Assembly: GCA_030549335.1 (NCBI GenBank)
Contig: CM060183.1
Location: 36,702,768 to 36,766,767 of the forward strand
DNA: 64,000 nt
Direction: 5' to 3'
Source: Pontederia crassipes
Taxonomy: Eukaryota; Streptophyta; Magnoliopsida; Commelinales; Pontederiaceae
Shown here: positions 1-10,775 of the stretch, one piece after another
Layout: the number at the start of each line of letters is the position of its first letter
Position numbering within the stretch: position 1 is the first letter of the stretch
Program-made: the position numbers and the translations under genes
Notes under the pieces: generated by a model
Databases searched by the model: none
What the model was told of the DNA's origin: nothing
Seen by the model: only the letters and a program-made list of their open reading frames with translations

Positions 1-1010
1 ATATAATTTATTTACATTTAAATAATATATTTTTAACATAATTTTTTTAAACAAAATTTTTAATTTTGTTTTTTATTTATTAACAATATTTTATATTATA
101 TTTATAATATCAAATTTTTTTTCAAAATCCACCAAAAATTAACCCATCTCATCTCTTTTTTCCTATCAAGTCAACTATCTTATTCCTCGTCATCAAATTC
201 TACTCCATCCAAACACACCTCGAACTACGAAAATTTAGTGAAACTCCAATTCTAGTTGCCAAACGATCCAAAAGGGTCGTTTTGAAAATAAAATCATGGT
301 TCCTCTATGTTAATAATGCCTTAAATCTGAACCCAATTGGACCCCCTACATAGTCAAACGCTTCAGCAAAATTCTCGCTGCCCGGTCAGCGAGCCTGTGG
401 GAGGTCAAGAGGGGATTCAGGGGATCCCCCTTCGGGGGTTGCAAGGGGGTTCCGTTCCATGAGCGAAAATTTTTAGAAATATTCTGTATGTGATTCGGAT
501 TTGATTTATTTTCTTATCATGAGATATGTGTCATATTTTCAGAGGATTTATTTAGAGTCTCAATCCGTATGTAATTCCTATCATCTGTCAAAGGAAGTGC
601 CTATATAAACTTCCTTGGGGTCTATATAGAGACTCATCATTGTAATTATCGTTATTCCATAATAAAGAGCCACTGTCGTTTTTTTTTCATATTCTTCTGT
701 GTTCGTGCGATCTCTCTCCCTTTTTTCGTAACACTCTAAGTTCCCAGTGCATAGTTGAATTGACATATTAGTTCGAGTTGTATTTGATTTGAGTGGAATT
801 TGATGTTGAGGAATAAAGTGGTTGATGCGAAAGAAAAAAAAGTAAATGTGATGGATATTTTTTGGTGAGTTTTGAATTAAAAATAATTATTATAATTATG
901 AAATATAATTTTACTATTAATTTAAATAAAAATTATAAAATAAATTTTTTCTTAAAATATATTATTTAAATATAAAAAATCATTTTAAAATTAGCTATAT
1001 TTAATGAAAT
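1..1010. repeat. Inverted repeat arms (MITE-like) around a 0.5-kb loop
   Basis: The reverse complement of about 1-240 resembles about 770-1010. Both carry a segment reading GAATTTGATG, then GAGGAATAA, then GTTGATG or GTTGACT, followed by TTTTTGGTG and a long AT-rich tail. A third, shorter relative lies at about 33237-33345 (CATCAAATTTTACT, then GAACTACGA and GTTGCCAAA). This looks like two MITE-type repeats in opposite orientation or one element with long arms; the left arm may run past the window edge. No target duplication could be defined. Confidence 0.45.
360..770 (+). repeat. Possible copia-type LTR fragment
   Basis: Between the two inverted arms is a segment with a TATA-like box (TATATAAAC, about 602) and about 50 bp downstream an AATAAA signal (about 660), followed by a T-rich and CT-rich stretch. 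Upstream is a GC-rich hairpin-like tract (GGATCCCCCTTCGGGGGTT, about 422). This promoter plus polyadenylation layout is typical of the U3-R part of a plant LTR. No TG/CA ends or PBS were found, so this is only a suggestion. The short minus-strand frame here is not a gene. Confidence 0.25.
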
Positions 1011-2408
1011 ATTAAAACTTTTTAATGAAATAATAAACAATAAATAATATTATATTAATCCATTATTATGAATATTTTATATTTATTAAATAATTTATTT
1101 TATGAAGATTATTGTGAGATAGAAAAGAAAAAAAGAAAAAAGAAAATTAATTTAAAAAAAAGATAAAATATCATTTCAAATAAAAAAAAGACAACGATTT
1201 CACCATCACGTGATCTCGGTTCCACCGCATTTCTTCCAGCCCCGAGACAGTGTTTGACGGTTTTTCTATTATATTTTAGAACTCTTGTTTGAATTTTTTT
1301 TTCTAAATGTAATATTAGAGCATGATATTATTTTGTAGAAGACCTTAGGACGAATTTTTTTAATATTATTTCATTTTAGTATATATATATATATATATTT
1401 GTGTGTACTTATTGTTAAAATTTCGGAGAGGTTGAATAATTCGGTTTGGAAGAAATAGAAGCCGCCTCAGCGGCCATCGCCGCTGCCCACCGTCGCCGTC
1501 TGCGGTGTCGGCTCCGGCGTTCTCGGTCTACACAGTATGTATTGTGTTTGACAAGTGACAACGCAAAAAAAGAAAAATAAAAGTTGGTTTTATTTTCTCC
1601 TCCCTCCCTCACGAGCGCCGCATTGTGCGTTCTCCCTTCCTCGCGCAAACGCAAACCAGCCGCAGCCCCAAGCCTTCCTCCTCTCGCGGTCTCCCTCCTT
1701 CCCTTCGTTGCTTCAAGCACGCACCTCCTCAAGTGGCAACTGAGGGTGCCTTCTTCCTCCTCTCTCTCCCTCTCTCACGCCCCTTCTTGTTGCCGATCTG
1801 GAGGAAGACAACGCGATGGCGCACGGACGCTGAGGACAACTGATCGACTTGCAACGACGGAAGAAGCACACGAACAGGTGGGTGAACGAAATCGCCTTGA
1901 GTATTCTTCAGTTTGAATGAACTGAGTTTTCCTGTATTTCCCTGCCAGTAACTAAGAAACCAGGAAGAACAATCTGTCAATCTGCCTCAACTGGTCATAT
2001 GCTCATTAGTTGACTTGGAAATTGATAACATGATCATGCAGATAAGATCACATGGCTGATTTGATGAAGTGAATTTTAGAGTAGTGCATACAGATATGTT
2101 TTGCTCTGTCTTTAGGCACATCACGTACCGTGTGTGGTTGCAGTGCATATAAACATTAAGGACACTGAGTTAGAAATTTTGAATGGATTGTCTAGCTGTT
2201 TGTGCTGCTGTGTAGCAGGAAATTAAAGTCCATAGCATGTAGAAATCCTATTAAAGAGGGTCATGGAAACTGGTACATGTTTAGAGTGAATTGGACAAAG
2301 ATGCAAGGCTGCAACATGGGTTTTCTTTTTATGATAACAGATGTTTAAATGTTGCGGCAACAGTATTGTTGGTGTGCCTCTTTATGTCACTATAGTTTTT
2401 CTCTTAAA
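1011..2408. other. AT-rich spacer followed by CT-rich exon-like segment
   Basis: Positions 1011-1400 are AT-rich with a short (TA)n run near 1380. Positions about 1560-1875 are CT-rich and GC-richer, like a plant 5' UTR or first noncoding exon, and are followed by a plausible donor (ACAG|GTGGGT, about 1877). Several short frames overlap here in different phases; none resembles a known protein. It could be a distant noncoding exon of the PPR gene or of an unseen transcript. Positions 1900-2400 show nothing further. Confidence 0.25.
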
Positions 2409-2697
2409 TGTATAGACAGCCGGTCCCAAGCCCGGATAAAGGAGGAGGGTTGTGTTAGGCCCCGTCAGTCAGCGTAAAATCCTGTCGAATCTCATGAACA
2501 TGAATCAACGAAGCGTCGTATGATCCATGTAGCAGACCTCATCTAGTGGGATAAGGCTTTGTTGTTGTTGTTGTTGTGTTGTATAGACAGCCAACGTAAA
2601 ACCCTGTCGAATCTCATGAACATGGATTAATGAGTCGTATGATCCATGTAGCCGACCCCACCTAGTGGGATAAGGCTTTGTTGTTGTTGTTGTTGTG
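2409..2697 (+). mobile_element. Two head-to-tail Au-like SINE copies
   Basis: Copy one (about 2410-2579) starts with AGCCGGTCCCAAGCCCGG and ends with GGATAAGGCTTTG(TTG)n. Copy two (about 2580-2697) lacks the first part and starts at ACAGCCAACGTAAAACC. The same 13-bp TGTATAGACAGCC begins both copies. CTGTCGAATCTC in the body resembles a Pol III B box (consensus GGTTCGAATCC). The sequence agrees with what I recall of the plant Au SINE family. Confidence 0.75.
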
Positions 2698-2780
2698 TAT
2701 ATTAGGTTCGTTGATTTTAATTAGAAACCTCCTCTTTTCAGGTTATTGATCTACATGTGAATGATAACATTTTCTCATAT

Positions 2781-4298
2781 TGTAACTAAGGTTGTATGTT
2801 GGAATAATTTTAGAATAGCTTCTGCAAATTTTTCTGAAAATGCGCGACTTAAGAACCCAACTCAAGTTCCCAGAACCTGGCCCGGGGTTCATCCCAAAAC
2901 TGGGTCAGCTTATCCTAAATTGTACCCAACAACAACAAAGCCTTATCCCACTAGGTGAGGTCGGCTACATGGATCATACGACGCCATTCCGCTCTCGTTG
3001 ATCCATGTTCATGAGATTCGACAGGATTTTACGTTGACTGTGGGGGCCTAACACAACCCTCCTCCTTTATCCGGAACTGTACCCGAGTTCGAAAAATCTT
3101 TCTCACCCACTCTTCTTTCAACCTGAATCTGGCTCGGGTTAATCATCAACAATGTCCGAGTTTGTCCGACGTCCCTAAAACCTGATCCAAATGTCCGACA
3201 TATCCGGCCTGAGTTCTCTCTAATTCAATAACTGTGTTTTAGTCTTGTAGATCATGGAACCTGGCGCGAGTTTTACCCCTGTCTAGCTGGGGTTCCGACA
3301 CCAATCATTCTTCATTTGATTCTTCAATTGTTTGACACTTTCGAACTTATGATTTATCACATAGACATTTATCTGATGTACCGTTTGTTAACCTTACTCA
3401 TCGAATGCTAAATGGAAACAAATTGTAATGTTGTAAAGATGACCAAATGGTTAACATGGATGAAAGACAAACAATGGGTCACCATGTTAAGCCAAGCGTA
3501 CTATCGTGATTGTTCATTGATAATGGTCCCACTTATGGAGTGTATTATGCCCTTCCTTAAGAAGAGGGCATTCGGTCGTGGTTGTCTGATCAACCGTTTG
3601 ACCATCACCACACGACTGTATTATTTGCACGGCGTATCCCATAAATAAACGAAGAACAATAATTAAAAGATGAGGAATTGCAAAATCATTGATCAAAGTT
3701 ACAAGTATTAATAAATTATTATTATTATCAAACATTGTTCATCATTATCACCGAACATTGTCAACGAATCATTGTATATGAACATTGTCATCCAATCGTT
3801 GTGCATCAATGTCATTGGATTGGACATTATCATTGAACCATTTTGTATCGTCATTACTGAGCATGGTTATCAAATTATTATATGTCATTGGTTTCTCAAT
3901 ATGAGTCTCACCAATTAATCTCTTATTGATTATGCATCTCAAATGTTATTTTTAACCCTGGTCTAGGTGGTGTGTGACAACGAAGCTCGGCAGCTGCCAA
4001 GCACATGAACTCGGGGACCTAGTTGTCCGTTTCTTTATGTCATCTCATGAATTTTGATGTAACAATTATAAACTTCTATTTGAGACCTGTATTAACCTTT
4101 CAACTTTTGTACTTTATGACTACCTTCTTTATTCTATCAATTTAACTTCAATTATCTGTCATGATGATGCGTCATGTTTATTGACTGGTCTTGGTCAAGT
4201 ATATAGTCAAAGTATAGTGACCTCATAATAAGGGTAGTCCTTGCCATGTGCGCGTGCGCGGGTTTGGGGGGGGGGGGGGGTCTTTTGGGGATGTTACA
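2781..4298. repeat. Probable decayed solo LTR with CCCGAGTT-rich tract
   Basis: The segment begins TGTAACTAAGG and ends GGGGATGTTACA, so it has TGTAAC...GTTACA ends; ATAT flanks both sides (2777-2780 and 4299-4302). Inside are a CCCGAGTT/GGCTCGGGTT-rich tract (about 2860-3310), a stretch rich in ATTGTCAT/ATCATT words (about 3730-3900), and a run of 14 or more G (about 4266). A minus-strand SINE is nested at 2927-3073. Boundaries are inferred from the ends only; no coding capacity is visible. Confidence 0.4.
2927..3073 (-). mobile_element. Au-like SINE, minus strand
   Basis: Reads (CAA)n, AAGCCTTATCCCACTAGGTG, then GGTCGGCTACATGGATCATACG, GATTCGACAGG, and CCTCCTCCTTTATCCGG: the reverse complement of the SINE at 6046. 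Flanks ATTGTACCC (about 2918) and ACTGTACCC (about 3075) form an imperfect target duplication inside the CCCGAGTT-rich tract. Confidence 0.75.
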
Positions 4299-4920
4299 AT
4301 ATGCCCCTTTACTTGTGCTGCATGTAGTAAAATTTTCTTGTTTCGTAATTGCTCTTCATATAAAATCCCACTGCCGCCCTCATGAATCAAATCCCACAAA
4401 CGGTCACTTCCTTCTCCCTTCATCTATTTTTTTTTCTCTTCATTTTCTTCTCCCCTTCCGTTTCATTATGCTTCTCTGACACTCCTGCTCATGTCTGTCC
4501 CTCTGTGCCGCAGTGGCTGCGAAAGCCGGCGTCTTGTCACTCTCCCGTGGATTTTTCTTGGTCTCGTTTGTCCTTTGCTTTCACTCATTATATTTAGTTC
4601 TTTCCTGATTGGTGCTTGGATTGTTTCAGCTGATTCTACTTGGTTTTACTGAAAAGAGAAATCTTGATGATGATGATGTGGTTTGCAATCTTTGATGCAA
4701 TATGGAGGTTTCAGGTCAATGCAATGCCACAATATAAACTAGATAGGACAAAATTTCTCAATGAACAAGAAAGAAAATCCATTCACGAATTCTCATTCTG
4801 GAATGCTGATGACAAATCCAACTTAGTTGTCAAAGTTGTGTGAAATGAAATGCAAGTGCGATTTGGGGTCTGATAAAAAAGCTGTTCCATCTGACTAGCT
4901 CCGGTTTCGAGAAATAGAAA
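4299..4920. other. CT-rich exon-like segment and short unassigned frame
   Basis: Positions about 4380-4480 are CT-rich, like a 5' UTR. A 67-codon frame at 4640-4843 (+) has no recognisable domain and ordinary composition. The area precedes the broken 5' PPR copy, so it may be relic promoter or leader sequence of that copy. No function can be supported. Confidence 0.2.
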
Positions 4921-4955
4921 CAACAACAACAACAAAACCTTATCCCACTAGGTGG
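4921..4955 (-). mobile_element. 35-bp RTE/SINE 3'-end scrap with 18-bp target duplication
   Basis: Only (CAA)n plus CCTTATCCCACTAGGTGG is inserted, the reverse complement of the 3' end shared by the Au-like SINEs and the RTE LINE at 31726. The flanking 18-bp GGTTTCGAGAAATAGAAA is repeated exactly at 4903-4920 and 4956-4973, showing an insertion by target-primed reverse transcription that stopped almost at once. Confidence 0.85.
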
Positions 4956-5394
4956 GGTTTCGAGAAATAGAAAAATAAAGGATATTTATTTTGTCAAATG
5001 ATTTTTCCTTGCTGCTGTATGTTAGCTCAGAGCAGCGGCATTAAATTTTTTTTTCTTGTGAGACCCGCCCCTGTTCATGTTCCTGCATTTCGCTTTCTCT
5101 CTATGAATTAGATAGAAACATTTTATATGGCATTTATTCTTGAATTTACTGTAAAATTTCAATTCCTGGAAGTGATTTAGGATGTTTGTTTGGATCAAAA
5201 TATGTGTCAGTCCTATCAAATTCCATTAACATTTTTCATCAAAATTAATGTATGGAGATTGCACAGAGTAAATTAATGAATGAATTAATAAGCTCAAATG
5301 TTACTGACATAAAGCATAAACCATGTTATTATTATTATTTGAGTGGGTGAACCTGTGTTATGTTACAACTGTTAAATTTTACAAACGTGGTTTT

Positions 5395-5815
5395 GATATA
5401 TTCTCATAAGCTTACTCTTATTTGTTTTCTCCCTATAATTTGGAAAATAAAAAAAATGAAAGAAATCACACATATCTGTTTTCCAACACAAAAGGGGCTA
5501 CTCTTCATATGTTGGCCAGCATCATTTGCAAAGTCTCAATCAGTTCAGAGAAACGACACAACATTCATTGACCAGACCAGTTGTGCAAGTCAAGTAAACA
5601 ATTGAAGCAAGTACACTGTTAAATAGTTGTCTTTATTTCTAGAAAAGGTTGTATTTACTCCTTGGCCAGATGAGAGAGGTGTGGTTAATGACCTACTTTG
5701 CCTTCTGCACTGTGATTCTGGAATCTGAGTTATGCCTCAAACATCTTTGAAACCTTCGACCAACCATACCTTTTCCTATACAATCTCACGATCAAAGCCT
5801 TCGTGAATTGTGATG
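5395..5815 (+). pseudogene. Broken 5' copy of the PPR gene
   Basis: This stretch aligns with the leader and first part of the intact PPR gene (about 7375-7830). Shared words include ATCATTTGCAAAGTCTCAA, ACAATTGAAGCAA, GCCTTCTGCAC, and ATCTTTGAAAC followed by CGACCAACCATACC. It lacks part of the coding sequence present in the intact gene and has acquired frameshifts and stops, so no PPR repeat is encoded. Similarity fades after about 5815. A weaker match of the upstream leader (TGTTACTGACATAA, about 5298 versus about 7278) extends the duplicated block. It is a relic, not a functional gene. Confidence 0.8.
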
Positions 5816-6045
5816 AAAAACGGGTTAAAAGAATGAACTGTCCTTCCTTGGCTGAATGAGGAGCATCCTCTTGTTGGCACAGGATCACCTTCTTTTTTCT
5901 CCCCGCACTACCCACCGGCGGCAGCAACCAAAAAAGTAAGGAAATAACATATGAGTTTCCTCTTGCTCTCTTCTTTTCATTGTTCTCTTTCTTCGTTATT
6001 TTGGAAATTTGATCCGTATTTAGTTTCGGTATTAGATTCCTTGTT

Positions 6046-6210
6046 TTATAGCCGGTCCCAAGCCCGGATAAAGGAGGAGGGTTGTGTTAGGCCCCGACAG
6101 CCAGCGTAAAACCCTGTCGAATCTCATGAACATGGATCAACGAATATTGGCGTCGTTTGATCCATGTAGCCGACCCCACCTAGTGGGATAAGGCTTTGTT
6201 GTTGTTGTTG
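6046..6210 (+). mobile_element. Au-like SINE with 16-bp target duplication
   Basis: Begins TTATAGCCGGTCCCAAGCCC, contains CTGTCGAATCTC (B-box-like), ends GATAAGGCTTTG(TTG)n. TATTAGATTCCTTGTT flanks it exactly at 6030-6045 and 6211-6226. This copy is near full length and serves as reference for the family in this window. Confidence 0.85.
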
Positions 6211-6226
6211 TATTAGATTCCTTGTT

Positions 6227-7475
6227 GGCTTTGATGCTTTCATGCTCCTGCCGATCCTTCTAGGGTTCTTCTATCTTAATAAATTAGCCATGTTACTGTT
6301 TTCATAGTGTTGCATCCTTTTTACTGAGCACATCCACATCTTGGTGCTTAATAAGTAAAATTCCCTTGTTAACAATTAATTTAATTCTAGTGCATCAATC
6401 TTCTGGAACTTTCATTACTTATCTTATATACATATATGTTGAAGTGTGGACATGTATTAATTAATAAAATGAATTGCTAAGATGTATATATGTATATTAT
6501 ATCCCATATATATGTACTATATAATACGGGGGAGTTACCAAGTTCTGGGCTTGAGAATGGAGGCCCAAATGGGCCCGTCCAATCATGTGATCCCATTTTT
6601 TTTCTCCTCGATGACTTGTCATCAGTTTGCAAGCAGCTTTCGACAGATCCAAACCATCAAAGAGAATGGCCCATCGCCACGTGAGTTCAAATTTTTAGGG
6701 TTGCCAACATTTAGATCCAAAGTAGCCAGCAGCAATCTTGTTCTGTGGTTAACCCTTAACTAACAACTATGCTTAATTCATAAGCATCTCTGGTTTTCCT
6801 GATTAAAGTTGAATATTGTGGAGGTATTTTCAAGATGGTATTTTTTTTGTATACTTTCCTACAGATAATCAGAACGTTCTTCCCAACACCATATTGTGCT
6901 CAAGTTCGAGAATTTTGCTGATGCACTGATTGGATAAGCAGGGATCTGTTGTTTTGCATAGTTGCTTCTGGTTAAAACATGATCAGGAAAGTTACCTGTT
7001 CGACTTAAGCAAAATTCATGTTGGATGCAATATCCAGATTAGTTGGAGAGTAGCTTCTGGATGGTGGGATGGCCACTGATAAAGGAAAAAAAAAAACATG
7101 GTCAGGAAATGTCACAGCGAATTTCTATTTTTTCTTGTGTTTTATACAGAAAAGCACTTCATTTTATTAGTTCATTTTTCCTACATATATATAAGTAACG
7201 AGATTTGACAGGACTGAATTGAAGTGTGAACATGTATACAATGTTTTAGTTAACAAAATGTCTTGCTTAGAGAAAATGTTACTGACATAAGGTATAAACA
7301 TGTTATGTTACAAGTTACAACCATCAAAAAGTTAATTTGTGGATCTTGAAGTGAATATCTCAGGTAATTGCTCTTTTTTGTTTTCACAAGTTTTTACCTG
7401 ATACAATTTGGAAAGAAAAAATCATTGAAATCATACATATTTATTTTCCAGCGCAGAAGGGGCTGCCCTTGACAC
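6227..7475. other. PPR upstream region
   Basis: AT-rich sequence with no supported gene. A short word set at about 6437-6480 (GAAGTGTGGACATGTAT, then AAAATGAATTGC) recurs at about 7222-7268, showing local duplication. A possible acceptor (TTTTCCAG, ends about 7452) lies just before the PPR start and is altered in the broken copy (TTTTCCAA, about 5486), so the gene may carry an upstream noncoding exon. Confidence 0.35.
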
Positions 7476-9518
7476 ATGTTGCCCAGGATCATTTGCAAAG
7501 TCTCAACCAGTTCTTTCCATTTCCTTCAGAGAACTGCTTGGCAGTCCCTCTCTTCCTCCTCAGTGCTTTGTGAACGCAGAAGGCAGACCAAGAAAGCATG
7601 CATCTCCCTTCTCCAAAGCTGCAGGTCCATGAAACAATTGAAGCAAATACACTGTCAGATCATTGTCTCATCCCTTGGCCAAACCCGAGGCGTCGTTAAT
7701 GACCTGCTTGCCTTCTGCACCGATCCTAAATCTGGTAACTTGAGCTATGCCTCAAAGATCTTTGAAACTTTTGACCAACCATACCTTTTCCTCTACAATC
7801 TCATGATCAAAGCTTTTATGAAGAAAGACAAGTTCAAAAATGTCCTGTCCTTGTTTGACAGAATGAGGAGCCATGAAATTTCGCCAGATAACTTCACATA
7901 TCCATTCATCATGAAGTCAATTGCCAGCCTTTTTATGGTCCAGGAAGGGAGAATGATTCATGCCCTTGTTGTGAAGTCTGGATTTGAGTTTGATCCCTTT
8001 ACGAGGAACTCCCTCATGGACATGTATGCCGAGTTAGGCTGCATTGAGACAGCGCAACTTTTATTCAATGAGACACATGATAAGGATGTTATATGTTGGA
8101 ATGTCTTCATTGGTGCTTGCATCAAGTGCGGAAAGTTTGATGATGCCATTTTAGTTTATCAAAAGATGATTCAGGAAGATGTCAAACCTGACGAAGCTAC
8201 TTTTATTAGCAGTCTTTCTGCTTGCATCGCACTGAAGAACTTAGAGATGGGGAAAACAATTCACAGATGCATGGGTGACAAATTTAAATTTAGTATTCCA
8301 CTAGGCAATGCTCTGTTAGATATGTATGCAAAATGTGGTTCTATTGATATGGCTCGTAGAGTTTTTGACAGTATGCCATCGAGGAATGTGATCTCTTGGA
8401 CTAGCATGGTTTCTGGTTATGTGAATTGTGGCATGTTGGTTGAAGCGAGGCAATTGTTTGATTGGAGCCCCACGAAGGATGTTGTATTATGGACAGCTAT
8501 GATTAATGGCTATGTGCAACACAGTCTGTTTGATGAGGCTTTCGTTTTGTTTAGAGAGATGCAGCAGAGATGGATCAAGCCAGACAAGTTTACTGTTGTA
8601 GCTCTTCTTACAGCTTGTGCTGGTTTGGGGGCTCTGGAGCAGGGCAGATGGATTCATGGATACATCAAAGATAATAGCATACAACTTGATGTAGTAGTGG
8701 GCACTGCACTTGTCGACATGTATGCCAAGTGTGGACTAGTTGAGAAGTCACTGGAAGTATTTCAGACGATGGAAGACAAAGACACTGAAACTTGGAGTTC
8801 AATTATTTATGGATTAGCTGTGAATGGGAAAACAAGCAAAGCACTTGAATTGTTCTCTGAGATGGTTGAAGCTGGAATCAAACCAAATGATATCACATTT
8901 GTTGCTGTTTTAACTGCTTGCACTCATGGAGGTTTGGTGGATGAGGGTCGCCGGTACTTTCGTGATCTCAAGGAGATTTATGAAATGAAACCCAAATTAG
9001 AGCATTATGGTTGTCTTATCGACCTTCTTGGCCGAGCCGGATTCTTGGATGAGGCAGAAGGACTGATAAGATCTATACCAGAAGGAGGTGTCCAAAATGT
9101 GTTACCATTATGGGGCTCTCTCTTATCAGCTTGTAAGATTCATGGCAATGTTGAGATGGGAGAAAGATTGGCTAAAACAGTATCTGAGCTAGAAAATGGG
9201 AACTCTGGTGTGCATACATTAATATCTAATATTTATGCAGCAGCAAATAGGTGGGAGGATGTGAACAAAGTAAGAAAGAAGATGAAAGATTTAGGCGTAA
9301 AGAAGACTCCAGGCTGCAGCTCAATTGAAGTAAATGGTGTTATCTGTGAGTTTCTTGTGGGTGATACTTCACATCCCAAAAGCCAGGAAATCTACGTGAT
9401 ATTGCATAGTATCTACAGAATCCTTTACTTGGAAAGCGACCTTGACATTGATGCTATAATTTTATACAATGATCCTGAAGGTGACTTTTTTTTCTTTGTT
9501 TGTAAATGGTCTCTTTAA
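7476..9518 (+). CDS. Pentatricopeptide repeat protein, PLS type with E/E+ end
   Basis: A 680-residue frame encodes an organelle RNA-binding PPR protein. The first 40 or so residues are rich in Ser, Arg and hydrophobics without acids, like a mitochondrial or plastid presequence. Repeated PPR signatures (for example NALLDMYAKCGSIDMARRVF and VDMYAKCGLVEKSLEVF) run from about residue 90 to 560. They are followed by the E-type segment (LWGSLLSACKIHGNVEMGER, about 560-640) and an E+-like GCSSIEVNGV segment. There is no DYW deaminase domain. PLS-E proteins usually select sites for organelle C-to-U editing, acting with a separate deaminase; the target here is unknown. After ...YNDPEG the frame runs into a T-rich stretch, giving an odd Phe-rich tail. 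A GT at 9481 in phase with an AG at 10775 would instead give a 689-residue product (see 10776). Broken copies flank it on both sides. Confidence 0.93.
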   Translation: MLPRIICKVSTSSFHFLQRTAWQSLSSSSVLCERRRQTKKACISLLQSCRSMKQLKQIHCQIIVSSLGQTRGVVNDLLAFCTDPKSGNLSYASKIFETFDQPYLFLYNLMIKAFMKKDKFKNVLSLFDRMRSHEISPDNFTYPFIMKSIASLFMVQEGRMIHALVVKSGFEFDPFTRNSLMDMYAELGCIETAQLLFNETHDKDVICWNVFIGACIKCGKFDDAILVYQKMIQEDVKPDEATFISSLSACIALKNLEMGKTIHRCMGDKFKFSIPLGNALLDMYAKCGSIDMARRVFDSMPSRNVISWTSMVSGYVNCGMLVEARQLFDWSPTKDVVLWTAMINGYVQHSLFDEAFVLFREMQQRWIKPDKFTVVALLTACAGLGALEQGRWIHGYIKDNSIQLDVVVGTALVDMYAKCGLVEKSLEVFQTMEDKDTETWSSIIYGLAVNGKTSKALELFSEMVEAGIKPNDITFVAVLTACTHGGLVDEGRRYFRDLKEIYEMKPKLEHYGCLIDLLGRAGFLDEAEGLIRSIPEGGVQNVLPLWGSLLSACKIHGNVEMGERLAKTVSELENGNSGVHTLISNIYAAANRWEDVNKVRKKMKDLGVKKTPGCSSIEVNGVICEFLVGDTSHPKSQEIYVILHSIYRILYLESDLDIDAIILYNDPEGDFFFFVCKWSL

Positions 9519-9725
9519 ATTTACTGAATGATTCAGATAAAAGGATACTAAGCTGAAGTCATAATGTTTAACCTGCAGATACCAATTATTTGTCTAGAGC
9601 TTCGTAATCTGTTGACAATCAGTAGAGTGTTGTTTGAAGGTTTGTTTCAAATATGTTCTCTTGAATCTTGTGATTGGAGTAGATTTATTAATCCTTTATG
9701 GCATAGAACTCACTGGTGAAAATAA

Positions 9726-10205
9726 TTTCTTAAGCATTTAATTAGTACTTCAATGAAGATGTAATAAATGTCTCTTCTCATCAAAGTGTATTTGTTTGCT
9801 AGCATAATCGTTGAGTTGAGTACAACTTGATTTTTTTTATACATTTGACAATTAATAAAATCGTTGGCTTATTCTCTTTGTGGAGAAAGCATAAAGAAAT
9901 AAGATTTTTTCTTAATCTTTTTATTGCAGAATGGAAAGTTTAAACTAAAATTTCTTAAGCATTTAATTAGTACTTCAATGAAGATGTAATAAAGGTCTCT
10001 TCTCATCAAAGTATATTTGTTTGCTAGCATAATCGTTGAGTTGAGTACAACTTGATTTTTTTTATACATTTGGATGAAGTAGAGAATTCAAGTTACTAGA
10101 GACAATTAATAAAATCGTTGGCTTATTCTCTTTGTGGAGAAAGCATAAAGAAATAATATTTTTTCTTAATCTTTTTATTGCAGAATGAAAAGTTTAAACT
10201 AAAAT
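9726..10205. repeat. Tandem duplication of a unit of about 225-255 bp
   Basis: The block starting CTTAAGCATTTAATTAGTAC (about 9730) is repeated from about 9956, with nearly identical sequence through AGTTTAAACTAAAATT. The second unit contains about 30 bp (GGATGAAGTAGAGAATTCAA and on, about 10071-10101) missing from the first. It lies just after the PPR frame, in the proposed 3' intron. Confidence 0.9.
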
Positions 10206-10223
10206 TGAACTTTGAGTCTTATA

Positions 10224-10287
10224 CAACAACAACAACAACAAAGCCTTATCCCACTAGGTGGGGTCGGCTACATGGATCATACGACGC
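10224..10287 (-). mobile_element. 64-bp RTE/SINE 3'-end scrap with 25-bp target duplication
   Basis: The insert is (CAA)n then AAGCCTTATCCCACTAGGTG and GGTCGGCTACATGGATCAT, the extreme 3' end of the SINE/RTE tail on the minus strand. A 25-bp flank beginning CTAAAATTGAAC is repeated exactly at 10199-10223 and 10288-10312. Confidence 0.9.
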
Positions 10288-10363
10288 CTAAAATTGAACT
10301 TTGAGTCTTATACGATGATATAAAAAGACAAGTATATGAGTTTTGCCTTCCTAGTTAATGAAC

Positions 10364-10399
10364 AACAACAACAACAAAGCCTTATCCCACAAAGCCTTA
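10364..10399 (-). mobile_element. 36-bp RTE/SINE 3'-end scrap with 16-bp target duplication
   Basis: Insert of (AAC)n plus AAAGCCTTATCCCAC and a repeated AAAGCCTTAT; TTCCTAGTTAATGAAC occurs exactly at 10348-10363 and 10400-10415. The doubled AAAGCCTTAT suggests template slippage during reverse transcription. Confidence 0.85.
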
Positions 10400-10775
10400 T
10401 TCCTAGTTAATGAACGTTTTATTTAATATTTTTTTTCCTTAAAGGCAAGGAATTAAATAGAGGAAGGCGTTCAACTTAGTCATCAGGGCTTACCATCTAC
10501 CATCTAGCCAAGAAAGACTATTATGCATCACGACTACCGTCTAAGTTCTAACTGTGTTTTATGTCTGCATAATTCCATTACTCAAGACATCACCCAGTGG
10601 CATATCTGGAAATTAGTTTAAGAACCTATGGTTCTGAGCTTTGGTGATTTTCACTTTGGTTGCCATTTGATCATTTTAGAATACATCTATAGCTAACCTA
10701 GGAATTGTCTCTGCAACAGCAACAATAATCTAAAGTTTACTTTTTTTTTTCACTTCTTTTTCTCTGAAATTGTAG

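Noticed and set aside
1415-1980. Five overlapping frames at 1.4-2.0 kb as a gene
   Set aside because: The segment is CT-rich leader-like DNA; no frame shows a domain or conserved start.
2410-2700. (TTG)n/(CAA)n runs as simple microsatellites or a CRISPR-like array
   Set aside because: Each run is the tail of a SINE/RTE copy with its own flanks; there are no regularly spaced repeats with unique spacers.
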